A DNA stretch of 64,000 nucleotides from Halobacillus litoralis (GCF_009856445.1 NZ_WMFA01000001.1:1030659-1094658); one strand, 5' to 3'; shown: positions 45,324 through 55,481, counted from the stretch's first letter. Notes: generated by a model from the sequence alone, not told the origin. Made by a program: numbers and translations.

Positions 45324-47047
45324 AAGCTCTATCGAAATATGTGACTCATTTTGTAGACCAGCTCGTGTTCTCGGGTGTCGAGCATGTCGTTATATCACCA
45401 GGTTCCAGGTCTACTCCATTAGCCATGACTTTCGCTGAGCATTCCGAGGTGAATCACTGGGTTCACCTTGATGAACGCTCAGCTGCTTTTTTTGCTTTGG
45501 GAATCGCTAAGCAAGAACGAAAGCCTGTCGCGCTTGTCTGTACGTCTGGGACGGCAGCTGCAAACTACTATCCAGCGATCGTGGAAGCTTATTATAGTCG
45601 GATCCCCCTCGTTGTGTTAACGGCTGACAGGCCGCATGAGCTGAGAGAGGTGGGGGCGCCTCAAGCCATTAATCAGATACAGATGTATGGCAACTATGTT
45701 AAATGGTACCAGGATTTAGCATTGCCAGAGGAGAACAACTTTCCTTATGCAAGGCAACAAGCCGCTAGAGCAATGGAAGAGGCGGTTTCCGGGCAAGGTC
45801 CTGTCCATCTGAATATTCCATTCCGGGAACCCTTAATCCCGGACTTCGAGCTGGAAGAGGCTTGGCGTGGTAGCCTCCGGCCAATTCCGAAAGCTCAAAG
45901 GGGAAGTTTAGCGATGCCGGACCATCAGGTTAAGCAATTATTTGAACATCTGGCTAAAGGGGAGAAGGGGTTACTTGTTGTAGGGCCGCAAACGGATCCC
46001 CACTTAGCTGAGGCCGTTACGGAACTCGCCTCTCGTCTAGGTGTTCCTGTATTTGCCGATCCTTTATCACAGCTTCGTACAGGGAGTCATGATAAGAGGA
46101 ATATCATTGAAAATTATGATGCTTTACTTAAATCTCCTTCAATTAAAGGTCAAGTGGTCCCCGACTACATCGTTCGGTTTGGAGCTATGCCTGTTTCCAA
46201 AGCTTATTTGAAATGGATCAAGGAATATAAAGAACAAATCGATCACTATGTGGTTGATGATCAGCGGGGTTTTCGTGAGCCTGCAGGCATAGGAGCGACT
46301 TTCATTTGGAGTGAACCCGTTAATTTGTGTGAAAGCTTATCCAGTTTTATGCCAGACGGGAACGTGGAGACATCGTGGCTTTCAAGATGGCAGCGGATGA
46401 ACGTTTTAGCAAAGAATGAAATGCTGCTCGATCCTGAGCATTCGCTCAATGAAGGGCATGCAGTCGTTTATTTGGCAGAAACCATGCCGGATGATTCTAA
46501 CCTTTTTGTAGGTAATAGTATGCCGATCAGGGATGTTGACAGTTTCTTCATGTCTTCACCAAAGAATGTTCAGCTAATGGCGAACAGAGGAGCTAATGGA
46601 ATTGATGGTGTGGTGAGTACAGCAATTGGAACAGCAGCCACAGGCAAACATACGACGTTATTGTTAGGGGATATCTCTTTCTTTCATGACTTGAACGGCC
46701 TATGGATGGCAAAGAATAAGAAAATCCCGTTGACCATCGTTGTGATTAACAATGATGGAGGTGGCATATTTTCTTACCTCCCTCAATCCAAACATACCGC
46801 TCACTTTGAAGAGCTCTTTGGCACTCCTTTAGGTCTGGATCTCGGTCCAGTCATCGACATGTATGGGGGCACACACAGAAAAGTAACAACCTGGGAGTCT
46901 TATAAACGTGCTCTGGCTGAAAGTTATGCCAATCCAGCACTGAATATTGTTGAAGTGATCACGAATCGTGAGGACCACGTAGCGTTTCACAGAGAGCGAT
47001 GGGCTAATGTAGAAAAAGCGGTTTTGAATTGGAGCGAGAGTTTATGA
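45311..47047 (+). CDS. menD: MenD, SEPHCHC synthase
   Basis: A 578-residue ThDP enzyme that joins 2-oxoglutarate (after decarboxylation) to isochorismate. The N-terminal ThDP part includes HVVISPGSRSTPLAMTFAEH and HLDERSAAFFALGIAKQ (Glu base). The C-terminal ThDP/Mg motif is LLLGDISFFHDLNGLW... with NNDGGGIFSYLPQ. The start overlaps menF and the stop overlaps the menH start (ATGA), so translation is coupled. Confidence 0.95.
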   Translation: MGHVEALSKYVTHFVDQLVFSGVEHVVISPGSRSTPLAMTFAEHSEVNHWVHLDERSAAFFALGIAKQERKPVALVCTSGTAAANYYPAIVEAYYSRIPLVVLTADRPHELREVGAPQAINQIQMYGNYVKWYQDLALPEENNFPYARQQAARAMEEAVSGQGPVHLNIPFREPLIPDFELEEAWRGSLRPIPKAQRGSLAMPDHQVKQLFEHLAKGEKGLLVVGPQTDPHLAEAVTELASRLGVPVFADPLSQLRTGSHDKRNIIENYDALLKSPSIKGQVVPDYIVRFGAMPVSKAYLKWIKEYKEQIDHYVVDDQRGFREPAGIGATFIWSEPVNLCESLSSFMPDGNVETSWLSRWQRMNVLAKNEMLLDPEHSLNEGHAVVYLAETMPDDSNLFVGNSMPIRDVDSFFMSSPKNVQLMANRGANGIDGVVSTAIGTAATGKHTTLLLGDISFFHDLNGLWMAKNKKIPLTIVVINNDGGGIFSYLPQSKHTAHFEELFGTPLGLDLGPVIDMYGGTHRKVTTWESYKRALAESYANPALNIVEVITNREDHVAFHRERWANVEKAVLNWSESL

Positions 47048-47841
47048 GAATGCGGGTGAACGATAGAGAATACTGGGTCGAGGATGAGGGGGAAGGACAG
47101 GCACTCCTTATGCTGCATGGTTTTACTGGCAGCACTTCAACTTTTGACTCCGTCACCTCCCGTTATGAAGGATCCTATCGGTTAATAAAAGTGGATTTGC
47201 CTGGTCATGGAAAGACAGGGGCCATCGGTTTGGTAACAATGGAGCGCTTTTGCCGGGATCTTAAAGTGATACTGGATCATATGGGGTTAGAAAAGGTGTC
47301 CTTGCTAGGGTATTCCTTGGGAGGTAGAACAGCTCTATCCTTTGCTATGCTCTATCCGGAATATGTCGAGCGGCTAATACTCGAAAGTGCTTCTCCAGGT
47401 TTACCTACAACCGATGAACAATTGTCTAGGCAAGCAAAAGATAAAGGAATCTCGGAAAAATTGATGGAAGAAGGAATCGAATCGTTTGTAGACTTCTGGG
47501 AAAGCCTCTCCCTGTTCAATTCACAACGGAATCTTTCGGATGATGTGAAAGAAGGGTTGAGAAAAGAACGCCTGGATCAGACGCCTAAAGGACTATCTGA
47601 GTCGCTTCTAGGTATGGGGACAGGTCACCAGCCATCATGGTGGGATCAGTTATCTTCGCTCATTTGCCCGGTTTTATTAATCACAGGGGAAGAAGATGAG
47701 AAGTTCCGAAGCATCAATGAGGAAATGGCTCAACGTTTCGCTCATGCCTCTCATCGAGTCGTGAAAGATGCTGGTCACACCGTCCACCTTGAGAATCCTG
47801 GGATTTTTGCTAAAATTGTAGATGGCTTCATGATAAAATGA
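47044..47841 (+). CDS. menH: MenH, SHCHC synthase (alpha/beta hydrolase)
   Basis: A 265-residue alpha/beta hydrolase-fold enzyme that eliminates pyruvate from SEPHCHC to give SHCHC. The nucleophile elbow is LLGYSLGGRTALSFAM, the oxyanion part LMLHGFTGSTSTF, the acid Asp is in TGEEDEKF and the catalytic His in DAGHTVHLENP. ATG 47044 overlaps the menD stop by four bases. Confidence 0.93.
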   Translation: MRMRVNDREYWVEDEGEGQALLMLHGFTGSTSTFDSVTSRYEGSYRLIKVDLPGHGKTGAIGLVTMERFCRDLKVILDHMGLEKVSLLGYSLGGRTALSFAMLYPEYVERLILESASPGLPTTDEQLSRQAKDKGISEKLMEEGIESFVDFWESLSLFNSQRNLSDDVKEGLRKERLDQTPKGLSESLLGMGTGHQPSWWDQLSSLICPVLLITGEEDEKFRSINEEMAQRFAHASHRVVKDAGHTVHLENPGIFAKIVDGFMIK

Positions 47842-47907
47842 AAATTGTAGGAAAGCGTTTTTTCATGAGGAATATACGAACTGAATGTAGAAAAAGGAGG
47901 AAATACT

Positions 47908-48726
47908 ATGTCTTTTGATTGGGTTAGTGAACGCGAATACGAAGATATTATGTATGAAAGATTTGAAGGAATTGCCAAGATTACGATTAACCGTCCGGAA
48001 GTTCGTAATGCCTTCCGTCCGCAAACGGTACATGAGTTAATTGATGCATTTGCTTATGCTCGTGATGACTCCCGAATCGGAGTTATTGTTCTTGCAGGAG
48101 CTGGTGATGACGCTTTCTGTGCTGGTGGAGACCAGAAAGTACGTGGCCATGGTGGTTATGTGGGTGATGACCATATCCCTCGTTTGAATGTACTTGATTT
48201 GCAACGTTTGATCCGTGTCATTCCGAAACCAGTAGTAGCGATGGTTTCCGGTTACGCAATCGGTGGTGGACATGTCTTACATATCGTCTGCGATCTAACG
48301 ATTGCTGCTGATAATGCCATCTTCGGACAAACAGGTCCTAAAGTAGGAAGCTTTGATGCTGGTTATGGCGCAGGATTACTTGCTCGTATCGTCGGTCATA
48401 AGAAAGCCCGAGAAATTTGGTACTTGTGCCGTCAGTACTCTGCGAGAGAAGCGGAAGAAATGGGACTAGTCAACACAGTAGTACCATTGGAAGATCTTGA
48501 AGCTGAGACTGTACAATGGGGTCGTGAAATGCTTGAGAAGTCACCGACGGCTTTGCGTTTCCTGAAGGCTTCTTTCAATGCCGATACAGATGGTTTAGCT
48601 GGTCTTCAACAAATGGGTGGAGACGCTACTTTGTTGTATTACACAACAGAGGAAGCCAAAGAAGGACGCGACGCCTTCAAGGAGAAAAGAAAGCCTGACT
48701 TCGATCAGTTCCCTCGCTTCCCTTGA
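47908..48726 (+). CDS. menB: MenB, 1,4-dihydroxy-2-naphthoyl-CoA synthase
   Basis: A 272-residue crotonase-family enzyme that closes the naphthoquinone ring from OSB-CoA. Crotonase features include [20 protein letters not shown] and [20 protein letters not shown] (oxyanion hole Gly and the MenB-type Gly that uses bicarbonate), and [22 protein letters not shown] precedes the ATG. It is followed by a hairpin before menE. Confidence 0.96.
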   Translation: MSFDWVSEREYEDIMYERFEGIAKITINRPEVRNAFRPQTVHELIDAFAYARDDSRIGVIVLAGAGDDAFCAGGDQKVRGHGGYVGDDHIPRLNVLDLQRLIRVIPKPVVAMVSGYAIGGGHVLHIVCDLTIAADNAIFGQTGPKVGSFDAGYGAGLLARIVGHKKAREIWYLCRQYSAREAEEMGLVNTVVPLEDLEAETVQWGREMLEKSPTALRFLKASFNADTDGLAGLQQMGGDATLLYYTTEEAKEGRDAFKEKRKPDFDQFPRFP

Positions 48727-48751
48727 TTCGTCTAAATATATGAAATCATGT

Positions 48752-48788
48752 AAGAAGGGGCATCCTGTAGAAAGGATTGCCCCTTTTG
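48752..48788 (+). terminator. hairpin between menB and menE, probable partial terminator
   Basis: AAGGGGCATCCT and AGGATTGCCCCTT with TTTGTG after. It may reduce transcription of menE-menC relative to menB. Confidence 0.65.
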
Positions 48789-48834
48789 TGATTGAAGGGT
48801 CACGATAACAGAACAAAGTAAAGGAAGGGTTGAA

Positions 48835-50298
48835 ATGGGCGAACGTATCCCACATTGGTTAGATAAACAGGCGTCATTAAATCCACAGCGTCCGGCGATA
48901 GAAACACCGAACGGTAGAACCATCAGTTTTTCCGAACTAAGGGAAAAAAGTCGGGGGATGGCCTTTGCTCTTATGGAAAGCGGGGTGAAGCAGAATGACC
49001 ACGTAGCCTTATTAGCAAGCAACAGTACGATGTACGCGGTTTTCATTCACGCGTTAAGCTATATCGGAGCGGTAGCTGTTCTTTTGAATACGAGGCTGAC
49101 GCCCGCTGAAATTGAGTACCAGCTTACGGATGCTCATGTTTCACACTTATATTCTGAAGGAAGCCATATGCCGATTGCTGTAGAAGCGGTAAAAGATCTG
49201 AATCTTGACGTCCACAGCCTTGAGCATGTAAAAACGGAAAAAGAAGGACTTCAAGAACTTCAGACGGACCTTGATCTCGATGACGTTTACACCATGATGT
49301 TCACATCAGGGACGACAGGGAAGCCGAAAGCAGTCATGCATACGTACGGTAATCATTGGCACAGTGCGGTTGCGTCGGCATTGAATTTAGGAGTCTATGA
49401 GAAGGACAAATGGCTGAACTGTTTACCTTTATTTCATGTGGGTGGCTTTTCAATTCTGATGAAAAGTGTCATTTACGGCATGCCGATCATGCTATTAGAA
49501 AAGTTTGATGACCGCATGGTTCATGAGGCTATTCTGAATAAAGGGATTACGCATGTGTCAGTCGTAACGGTCATGCTGCAGCGTTTACTAGAAACGCTTG
49601 ATCATGGTACATATCCAGACCACTTCCGCTGTATGCTTCTTGGAGGTGGTCCTGTTCCAAAGGGAATATTGGAAAAGACATCAGCAAAAGGAATACCTGT
49701 TTTCCAAACCTATGGAATGACAGAAACTTCCTCACAAATTGCCACCCTCAGCCCGGAATTCGCTTTCTCCAAGCTTGGATCAGCAGGTAAGGCTTTAAGC
49801 TCTGCGCACCTTTATATAGACTGTAACGAGAGGGGAGAAGTTGGTGAAATCATCGTTCGAGGTCCCATGGTGTCGAAAGGGTATTACAACCGTAAGAAAA
49901 GGGAAGGCGAGTACTTGCGGACGGGCGATCTCGGATTTGAAGATGAAGATGGATTTTTGTATGTCGTGGATCGGGTGAAAGACGTCATCATTTCAGGAGG
50001 GGAAAACATTTATCCGGCAGAGGTAGAAAGCGTATTATCCTCCATGCCAGGCGTAAGGGAAGCAGGTGTAGCCGGACACCCCGATGAACATTGGGGAGAA
50101 GTTCCTGCAGCATACATTGTAACTGAAGAGGGAATCAGCTTGACTGAAACAGAAGTGCTGGACTGGTGCAGAGAACGTTTGGCAAAATATAAATGCCCGA
50201 AAGAGATCCATTGGATCGATGAACTTCCGAGAAACGCTTCGAACAAACTATTACGTAGACGCTTGTCATCCTCCCCCATGCAAGGAGAAGACGAATGA
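48835..50298 (+). CDS. menE: MenE, o-succinylbenzoate-CoA ligase
   Basis: A 487-residue acyl-adenylate-forming enzyme that activates o-succinylbenzoate with ATP and CoA. ANL motifs: MMFTSGTTGKPKAVMHTYG (P-loop), QTYGMTETSSQIATL (A5), YLRTGDLGFEDEDGFLYVVD (A7), RVKDVIISGGENIYPAEVE (A8), and the A10 Lys in PRNASNKLLRR. The stop overlaps the menC start (ATGA). Confidence 0.94.
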   Translation: MGERIPHWLDKQASLNPQRPAIETPNGRTISFSELREKSRGMAFALMESGVKQNDHVALLASNSTMYAVFIHALSYIGAVAVLLNTRLTPAEIEYQLTDAHVSHLYSEGSHMPIAVEAVKDLNLDVHSLEHVKTEKEGLQELQTDLDLDDVYTMMFTSGTTGKPKAVMHTYGNHWHSAVASALNLGVYEKDKWLNCLPLFHVGGFSILMKSVIYGMPIMLLEKFDDRMVHEAILNKGITHVSVVTVMLQRLLETLDHGTYPDHFRCMLLGGGPVPKGILEKTSAKGIPVFQTYGMTETSSQIATLSPEFAFSKLGSAGKALSSAHLYIDCNERGEVGEIIVRGPMVSKGYYNRKKREGEYLRTGDLGFEDEDGFLYVVDRVKDVIISGGENIYPAEVESVLSSMPGVREAGVAGHPDEHWGEVPAAYIVTEEGISLTETEVLDWCRERLAKYKCPKEIHWIDELPRNASNKLLRRRLSSSPMQGEDE

Positions 50299-51392
50299 GA
50301 ATCCATACCGTTCGTTTAAGGAGAGTTTCTTTACCACTCAAAACTCCCTTCATCACTCACCAGGCTAAATTAAAAGAACGTCCACTTATCATTGTGGAGG
50401 TGAAGGATGATGCAGGCCGCATAGGTTATGGAGAAGTAACAGCCTTTCCGGAACCTTTTTACACTTATGAAACGATTAATACAGCCTGGCATATTCTTGA
50501 AGACTTCCTGATTCCATCTCTCTTGAAAAATGGAGCGGACCACCCTTCTAATTTTGCAGAACAAAATGACGGGGTGAAAGGTCATCCGATGGCAAAAGCA
50601 GGTCTGGAAGCAGCTTTGTGGGATTTGTATGGGAAACAAGCAGACAGAAGTATGGGCGATTTACTTGGGGGGACGCGCTCATCTGTAAGGGCGGGGGCAG
50701 TCATCAGCTTGGGGGATTCGTTAGAAAAGGATGTAGCCAGGCTGAAGGAAGATGGCTTTCAAAGGTATAAATTGAAAGTGGTTAAAGGAAAAGAGAAGGA
50801 AGCGATAGAAAGAGTTCGACAAATCGATTCGGAACTTCCAATCATGATTGATGCTAACGGTCAATACAATCCCGAAGATATGAGTCATTTGCGTTCGATC
50901 GATGATTATGGGTTAACAATGATTGAGCAGCCTTTTAGGGCAGGAGATTTTTACTGGCACAGAAAGTTGCAGAAGGAAATGAAGACACCCATTTGTTTGG
51001 ATGAGTCCATCATGTCCTATCAAGATGCCATCCAAGCAGTTGAACTTGGAAGCTGCCAAATCATCAACATAAAAATTAGTCGCGTCGGCGGGTTGACAGC
51101 AGCGATTCGAATCCATGACTTCTGTCAATCGCGGGGAGTACCTGTATGGTGCGGAGGGATGGTGGAATCCGGTATATCCAAAGCGCATAACCTTGCTTTG
51201 GCTTCCCTTCCAAATTTCACGATTCCCGGCGATTTGTCCGGTTCTACCAGGTATTTTCATAAAGATCTTGTTTACCCTGAAATTGTTATGCATGAAGGCA
51301 CCATCGAAGTTCCTAAGAGAGCGGGGATGGGTTTAAATGTGGATGTAGAATATTTGGATGAAGTAACGCTCACATACCAGACGTTTTCTTGA
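50295..51392 (+). CDS. menC: MenC, o-succinylbenzoate synthase
   Basis: A 365-residue enolase-superfamily enzyme that dehydrates SHCHC to o-succinylbenzoate. Catalytic Lys is in YKLKVVKGKEKE, Mg ligands are in IMIDANGQYN (Asp), MIEQPFRAGD (Glu) and CLDESIMSYQ (Asp/Glu), and the second Lys is in INIKISRVGGL. It is last of the menF-D-H-B-E-C operon. Confidence 0.93.
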   Translation: MRIHTVRLRRVSLPLKTPFITHQAKLKERPLIIVEVKDDAGRIGYGEVTAFPEPFYTYETINTAWHILEDFLIPSLLKNGADHPSNFAEQNDGVKGHPMAKAGLEAALWDLYGKQADRSMGDLLGGTRSSVRAGAVISLGDSLEKDVARLKEDGFQRYKLKVVKGKEKEAIERVRQIDSELPIMIDANGQYNPEDMSHLRSIDDYGLTMIEQPFRAGDFYWHRKLQKEMKTPICLDESIMSYQDAIQAVELGSCQIINIKISRVGGLTAAIRIHDFCQSRGVPVWCGGMVESGISKAHNLALASLPNFTIPGDLSGSTRYFHKDLVYPEIVMHEGTIEVPKRAGMGLNVDVEYLDEVTLTYQTFS

Positions 51393-51453
51393 TCCACCTA
51401 TTTGTAATAGGTTTCCTCTCTGTGGTTCACACTAGGGAAGAGGAGGGTGAACG

Positions 51454-51765
51454 ATGGATAAGGATAAGTATTACATCAACATTGGAACTAGAGAAATCTC
51501 ACTTAATCATGATGCAAACAATGACGATTTCACGATTTATGCGACAGAAGAAGAAGTGAAAGCTTTAAGAGAAGTTTTTGATGAGATTTATAATGCAGAC
51601 GCAGAGTCTTTCTGGCGGTCGCACGTACCATTTAACCCCTATCATAATGATCATGCAAACGATGAAGCGGATCTTGATATGAAAAAAGCGTTTCAAAAGA
51701 TTTATGACCTTGGAGATGAAACGACTAAACATCATATCACTGAGATGGGTGTATTGAATGAATAA
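51454..51765 (+). CDS. uncharacterised acidic protein, 103 aa
   Basis: An acidic cytosolic protein (YYINIGTREISLNHDANNDD; ATEEEVKALREVFDEIYNAD; then PFNPYHNDHANDEADLD). No family recognised and no membrane segment. GAGGAGGG precedes the ATG and a hairpin follows the stop, so the gene is real. It follows menC after 61 bases and could be cotranscribed with it. Confidence 0.75.
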   Translation: MDKDKYYINIGTREISLNHDANNDDFTIYATEEEVKALREVFDEIYNADAESFWRSHVPFNPYHNDHANDEADLDMKKAFQKIYDLGDETTKHHITEMGVLNE

Positions 51766-51766
51766 T

Positions 51767-51796
51767 TAAACCGCTTCTTAAACAAGAAGCGGTTCT
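51767..51796 (+). terminator. hairpin after the 103-aa gene
   Basis: AACCGCTTCTTAAACAAGAAGCGGTT, perfect stem; the T-tail is weak. Confidence 0.7.
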
Positions 51797-51865
51797 CTAT
51801 GCTGCATCAGAATAAATCGGTCATATCTTCCATTTCCTCTGCTTGATTAAAAATGTCCCGAGGGT

Positions 51866-52129
51866 TCACAATTTTTTGCACTGGTGTTTCACCCATCCAT
51901 CCCCTGTAGGATTTGTCATGTACAAGCCTTTCTTTGAATAGAATTGCTCTGCTTCCTGTCCCATAGTTTCAATGGTCTGGTGAAAAGCCGCAATGGTTGA
52001 TTGAATAGGGATGCCACCGTCTGGGAGCTCGTTGTATCCGTGTTCGTCCATCTTGATGATTTGTTCATTTTCCATTTTAACAGCATAACTTAGTAAGTTT
52101 TGGTTAACCTCAGAAGCTTCGAATTGCAA
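51866..52129 (-). CDS. uncharacterised protein, about 87 aa
   Basis: No family recognised. The protein is mixed and soluble (SEVNQNLLSYAVKMENEQII, then FHQTIETMGQEAEQFYSKKG). The only starts available are non-ATG: GTG 52138 touches the AAAGGGTGG, TTG 52129 has normal spacing, so TTG is preferred. The end is basic and contains one Cys (HQCKKL). Confidence 0.6.
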   Translation of the reverse strand: MQFEASEVNQNLLSYAVKMENEQIIKMDEHGYNELPDGGIPIQSTIAAFHQTIETMGQEAEQFYSKKGLYMTNPTGDGWVKHQCKKL

Positions 52130-52400
52130 TTTTACCACCCTTTTTCACTGCAGCAAGCACTTAGGTAAAGGATTAAAAAAGACTCATTATTGTTACATAG
52201 GTTCGCTTCCCCTTCTTTTGCTTTTTTTCTTGTAGGCATGATAAGGACCAATTGATTCATGTTTCTGTATATTTTTACAATTTTTACAGAAAAGAGAGAA
52301 GTTTGTCTGCTGACCGGTTTGTATTTAGCGTGGCTTGTGGTACGATTTAAACAGGTGAAAGACAGAACGTATATCAAGGATTAAAGGCAGTTGAGCAGAC

Positions 52401-52868
52401 ATGAAAACATTTTATGATTATTACCACAACCCTGTCCGGTTATCTTTTGAGGATCATCCTTTTTCCGAGACGCCGAAACACGTGTGGGTGATATGCCGAT
52501 ACAAGGATCAATGGCTGCTCACCAAGCATAAAGATCGTGGTCTCGAATTTCCGGGTGGAAAAGTTGAAGAGGGAGAATCAGCGGAAGACGCCGCTGTTCG
52601 AGAAGTCAAAGAAGAGACAGGAGCCGTTATTTCTCATTTATCCTATATTGGTCAGTACCATGTAGAAGGTAAAGGGGGGACGGTCATTAAAAACGTGTAT
52701 TTTGCTATGATTGATTCCATCGATGATCAGGATCATTACTTTGAGACGCACGGACCAGTCTTGTTCCGTCATCTTCCGCGCAATTTAAAATCGAATGATC
52801 GTTTCAGCTTCATGATGAAAGATGAAGTGTTGCCCGAGTGCTTAAAAAAGGTAGAAAAGTTTAACTGA
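52401..52868 (+). CDS. ytkD: Nudix hydrolase YtkD
   Basis: A 155-residue Nudix enzyme. The Nudix box starts at GGKVEEGESAEDAAVREVKE and ends ETGA, complete (G-x5-E-x7-RE-x2-EE-x-G). YtkD of B. subtilis removes phosphates from (8-oxo-)dGTP and has been linked to RNA pyrophosphohydrolase activity. The 3' end forms one arm of its own terminator. Confidence 0.87.
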   Translation: MKTFYDYYHNPVRLSFEDHPFSETPKHVWVICRYKDQWLLTKHKDRGLEFPGGKVEEGESAEDAAVREVKEETGAVISHLSYIGQYHVEGKGGTVIKNVYFAMIDSIDDQDHYFETHGPVLFRHLPRNLKSNDRFSFMMKDEVLPECLKKVEKFN

Positions 52869-52887
52869 ACTTTTCTGCCTTTTTTCT
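52847..52887 (+). terminator. terminator of ytkD, overlapping its coding end
   Basis: AAGGTAGAAAAGTT and AACTTTTCTGCCTT with a T-run. The first arm lies within the last codons of ytkD. Confidence 0.8.
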
Positions 52888-52899
52888 TATGTTTATTTA

Positions 52900-53110
52900 A
52901 CTATCTGTCAGGATAGATGAAGGCTCAGTTTCGAGGTGTTTCCGTGGTTCGTTACGTGGCTTGTGCGCCAGGAGTGGTTGGGAAGCTACTCGCTTTCATC
53001 GGGCTAGGCCCTGCGGATCTCGCCGATCTCCTTTCTCCCGCTGGAGTCCCGCAGCCCTAACCTACCGAACAATCGTCTCGAAACTGATTCTTCAAGAAAA
53101 GGGAGATTTT
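52900..53110. repeat. single-arm repeat with terminal inverted repeats, copy F
   Basis: Ends GATGAAGGCTCAGTTTCGAG and CTCGAAACTGATTCTTCAAG are inverse to each other. The flanking CTGTCAGG and AAAGGGAG match the other copies. The inner arm is divergent: it keeps GGGAAGCTACTCGCTTTC and CTCCCGCTGGAGTCCCGCAG but has lost the inner stem. It lies between the convergent ytkD and pckA. Confidence 0.75.
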
Positions 53111-53134
53111 GTGGAGTTAGGTGGATGATATAGA

Positions 53135-53169
53135 GAAGGCGCCGTTGGATATCCAACGGCGCCTTCCTT
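53135..53169. terminator. long perfect palindrome downstream of pckA
   Basis: GAAGGCGCCGTTGGATATCC followed by its exact inverse, about 32 bp with no loop bases unpaired. It is probably the pckA terminator, but the T-tail on the minus strand is poor. Confidence 0.65.
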
Positions 53170-53195
53170 TATATGAGGAGATGAGGAAACATGTG

Positions 53196-54788
53196 TTATG
53201 ACCTGTGGTAGGTCGGTCCTGCTTTTTTGATTTCTTCGCTAGCATAAGTGAATTTCTTGAAGTTTTCATGAAACTTGTTGGCCAAGGACTTGGCATTTTC
53301 ATCATATGCATCAGCGTCTGCCCATGTTTTTCTCGGAGATAACACTTCATCCGGAACCCCTGGGCAGTGTGTAGGAATATTCAAGCCGAAAAATGGATCT
53401 TGATAAGTGTCAGCAGAGCTTAACTCTCCCTCCAATGCGGCATGAATCATGGATCTTGTATAGGACAATTTAATTCGCTGTCCTTCCCCATAAGATCCTC
53501 CTGACCAGCCTGTGTTCACCAGATAAACGTCCGCATTGAACTGGTCAATCTTTTCACCTAGCATTTCTGCATAAGTGGACGGCGGGAGAGGTAGGAATGG
53601 TGAACCGAAGCAGGCAGAAAAAGTAGCTTGTGGTTCTGTAATTCCTCGTTCAGTCCCTGCTAGTTTACTAGTATATCCACTCAAGAAATGATACATCGCC
53701 TGTTCTTTCGTCAACTTGCTGATAGGTGGTAGGACACCTGTTGCATCAGCTGTTAAGAAGATGATAGCATTCGGATGACCAGCAATACTCGGTTGAACAG
53801 TATTGTCTATATGCTCTAAGGGATAAGCTGCTCGTGTATTTTCAGTGAGACTTGTGTCATTGTAATCGGGCTGATGGGTTTGTGGGTCCAGTACTACGTT
53901 TTCCAGTACAGAGCCAAAGTGAATGGCATCAAAGATTTGTGGTTCCTTTTCTTGAGAAAGGTTGATACATTTCGCGTAACACCCGCCCTCAATATTAAAG
54001 ACCCCATAGTTTGACCATGCGTGTTCATCATCACCAATCAACCTACGTTTTGGATCGGCGGATAATGTCGTCTTTCCTGTTCCTGAGAGACCGAAGAATA
54101 AAGCCACGTCCCCTTCTTTCCCTACGTTGGCTGAACAGTGCATAGGCAGTACGTTCTTTTCAGGGAGGAGATAGTTCATGACAGAGAAGATGGACTTTTT
54201 AATTTCTCCTGCATACTCCGTACCACCGATTAAAACGATACGGTGTTTGAAAGAAATCATGATAAAAGCTTCTGAATTTGTTCCATCAGTTTGAGGATTA
54301 GCTTTGAAGGTTGGAGCTGATACCACTGTAAACTCCGCCTCATGATCTTCTATTTCCTGCTCATCCGGTCGAATGAACATTTGCTGTGCAAATAAGTTGT
54401 GCCAGGCGAACTCTGTAAGTACTTGAAGAGGAAGACGGTATTTTTCGTCTGCTCCGGCATAGCCTTTAAAGACAAACAGTTCATTCTTTTCTTTTAAATA
54501 ATCCAACACTTTATGATAGAGTTTTACAAACGTTTGATCATCTATGGGCTGGTTGACAGTTCCCCAGTGGACTTTATCTTGTGTTACATCATCCTGGACG
54601 ATGAATTTATCTTTCGGAGATCTACCAGTATAAGTACCCGTCGTTGCCTGGATGGCCCCTTTTTCTGTCAGGGTACCTTCATTACGGTATAAAATCTTTT
54701 CCACTAAGTGTGGAACAGATAGCTGATGATGGACATGTTCTTGTGCAAGTAAAAGATTCAGTTCAGACATTTGATTTATGGTACTCAT
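53196..54788 (-). CDS. pckA: phosphoenolpyruvate carboxykinase (ATP)
   Basis: A 530-residue gluconeogenic enzyme making PEP from oxaloacetate and ATP. Motifs: [12 protein letters not shown] at the N-terminus, [21 protein letters not shown]-loop [18 protein letters not shown], metal-binding [10 protein letters not shown], and [23 protein letters not shown] precedes ATG 54788. It is divergent from metK, with repeat copy D and the metK control region between them. Confidence 0.95.
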   Translation of the reverse strand: MSTINQMSELNLLLAQEHVHHQLSVPHLVEKILYRNEGTLTEKGAIQATTGTYTGRSPKDKFIVQDDVTQDKVHWGTVNQPIDDQTFVKLYHKVLDYLKEKNELFVFKGYAGADEKYRLPLQVLTEFAWHNLFAQQMFIRPDEQEIEDHEAEFTVVSAPTFKANPQTDGTNSEAFIMISFKHRIVLIGGTEYAGEIKKSIFSVMNYLLPEKNVLPMHCSANVGKEGDVALFFGLSGTGKTTLSADPKRRLIGDDEHAWSNYGVFNIEGGCYAKCINLSQEKEPQIFDAIHFGSVLENVVLDPQTHQPDYNDTSLTENTRAAYPLEHIDNTVQPSIAGHPNAIIFLTADATGVLPPISKLTKEQAMYHFLSGYTSKLAGTERGITEPQATFSACFGSPFLPLPPSTYAEMLGEKIDQFNADVYLVNTGWSGGSYGEGQRIKLSYTRSMIHAALEGELSSADTYQDPFFGLNIPTHCPGVPDEVLSPRKTWADADAYDENAKSLANKFHENFKKFTYASEEIKKAGPTYHRS

Positions 54789-54929
54789 ATGTGTCGACCC
54801 GCCTTTGCATTTAATTATGATCAACCTAATGTGAGATTAGTATAACACATTGAATTCTTTAGTCCATACTATACGTGAAAAAGCTTACATTTTATTTATT
54901 CTGAATTATCAAACGAAAAACCTGCTCTT

Positions 54930-55372
54930 TTGTTCAACAATCTGGCAGGATTGTGGAAGACTCAGTTACGAGACTTTTGTTGAGTGGAGGGGGCTGCGGG
55001 GAATAGCTCGCTTTCCGCGGGAGTGCGGTGAGCCTCCTCGGACTGCGTCCTGTGGGGTCTCACCAAGCACTCTTTTCCCGCAGGAGTCTCGCCATTCCCC
55101 TCCGCCCCTTAACCAAGTAAGGTTCTCTATACCACTACTTAGAAAATCACCTTGTGTAGTTATGAGAAGTTAATGATATAAACTCTATCCTAATTAACGT
55201 TTAGCATACGCAAATATTTAATACGAAGCACTTTATGCCCACCTAGGGGAGAAGAATTGGAACCTTACTTATGAATACAGCTGTTCGAATCATCCACTTC
55301 CCTCAACCTTTCCCGGAGCCTCTAGAATCCCACGAACATCTCGAAACTGAGTCTTCCACAATCGGGAGCTTA
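54930..55372. repeat. composite intergenic repeat, copy D (right arm internally deleted)
   Basis: The left type 2 arm and the core are as in B and C (GGGAATAGCTCGCTTTCCGC; GACGTTTAGC-like element reading TTAACGTTTAGC; CCACCTAGGGGAGAAG). Of the inverted type 1 arm only the end remains: the core tail CACTTCCCTCAACC joins directly to TTTCCCGGAGCCTCTAGAAT. A deletion of about 130 bp removed the rest. It lies upstream of the metK promoter. Confidence 0.82.
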
Positions 55373-55481
55373 TATGGAAGAGTGAATTATTTCTTACTTT
55401 GAAAAAAGTATCTAATAATATATGTGAATTTCATTCAAACGTTTACTAAATGCGAATACGTTAGAATGAGGTGGAATTCAA

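Noticed and set aside
3790..55372. The dispersed repeats considered as CRISPR or as an IS element
   Set aside because: Copies are single, kilobases apart, without spacers or cas genes, and none carries a transposase ORF.
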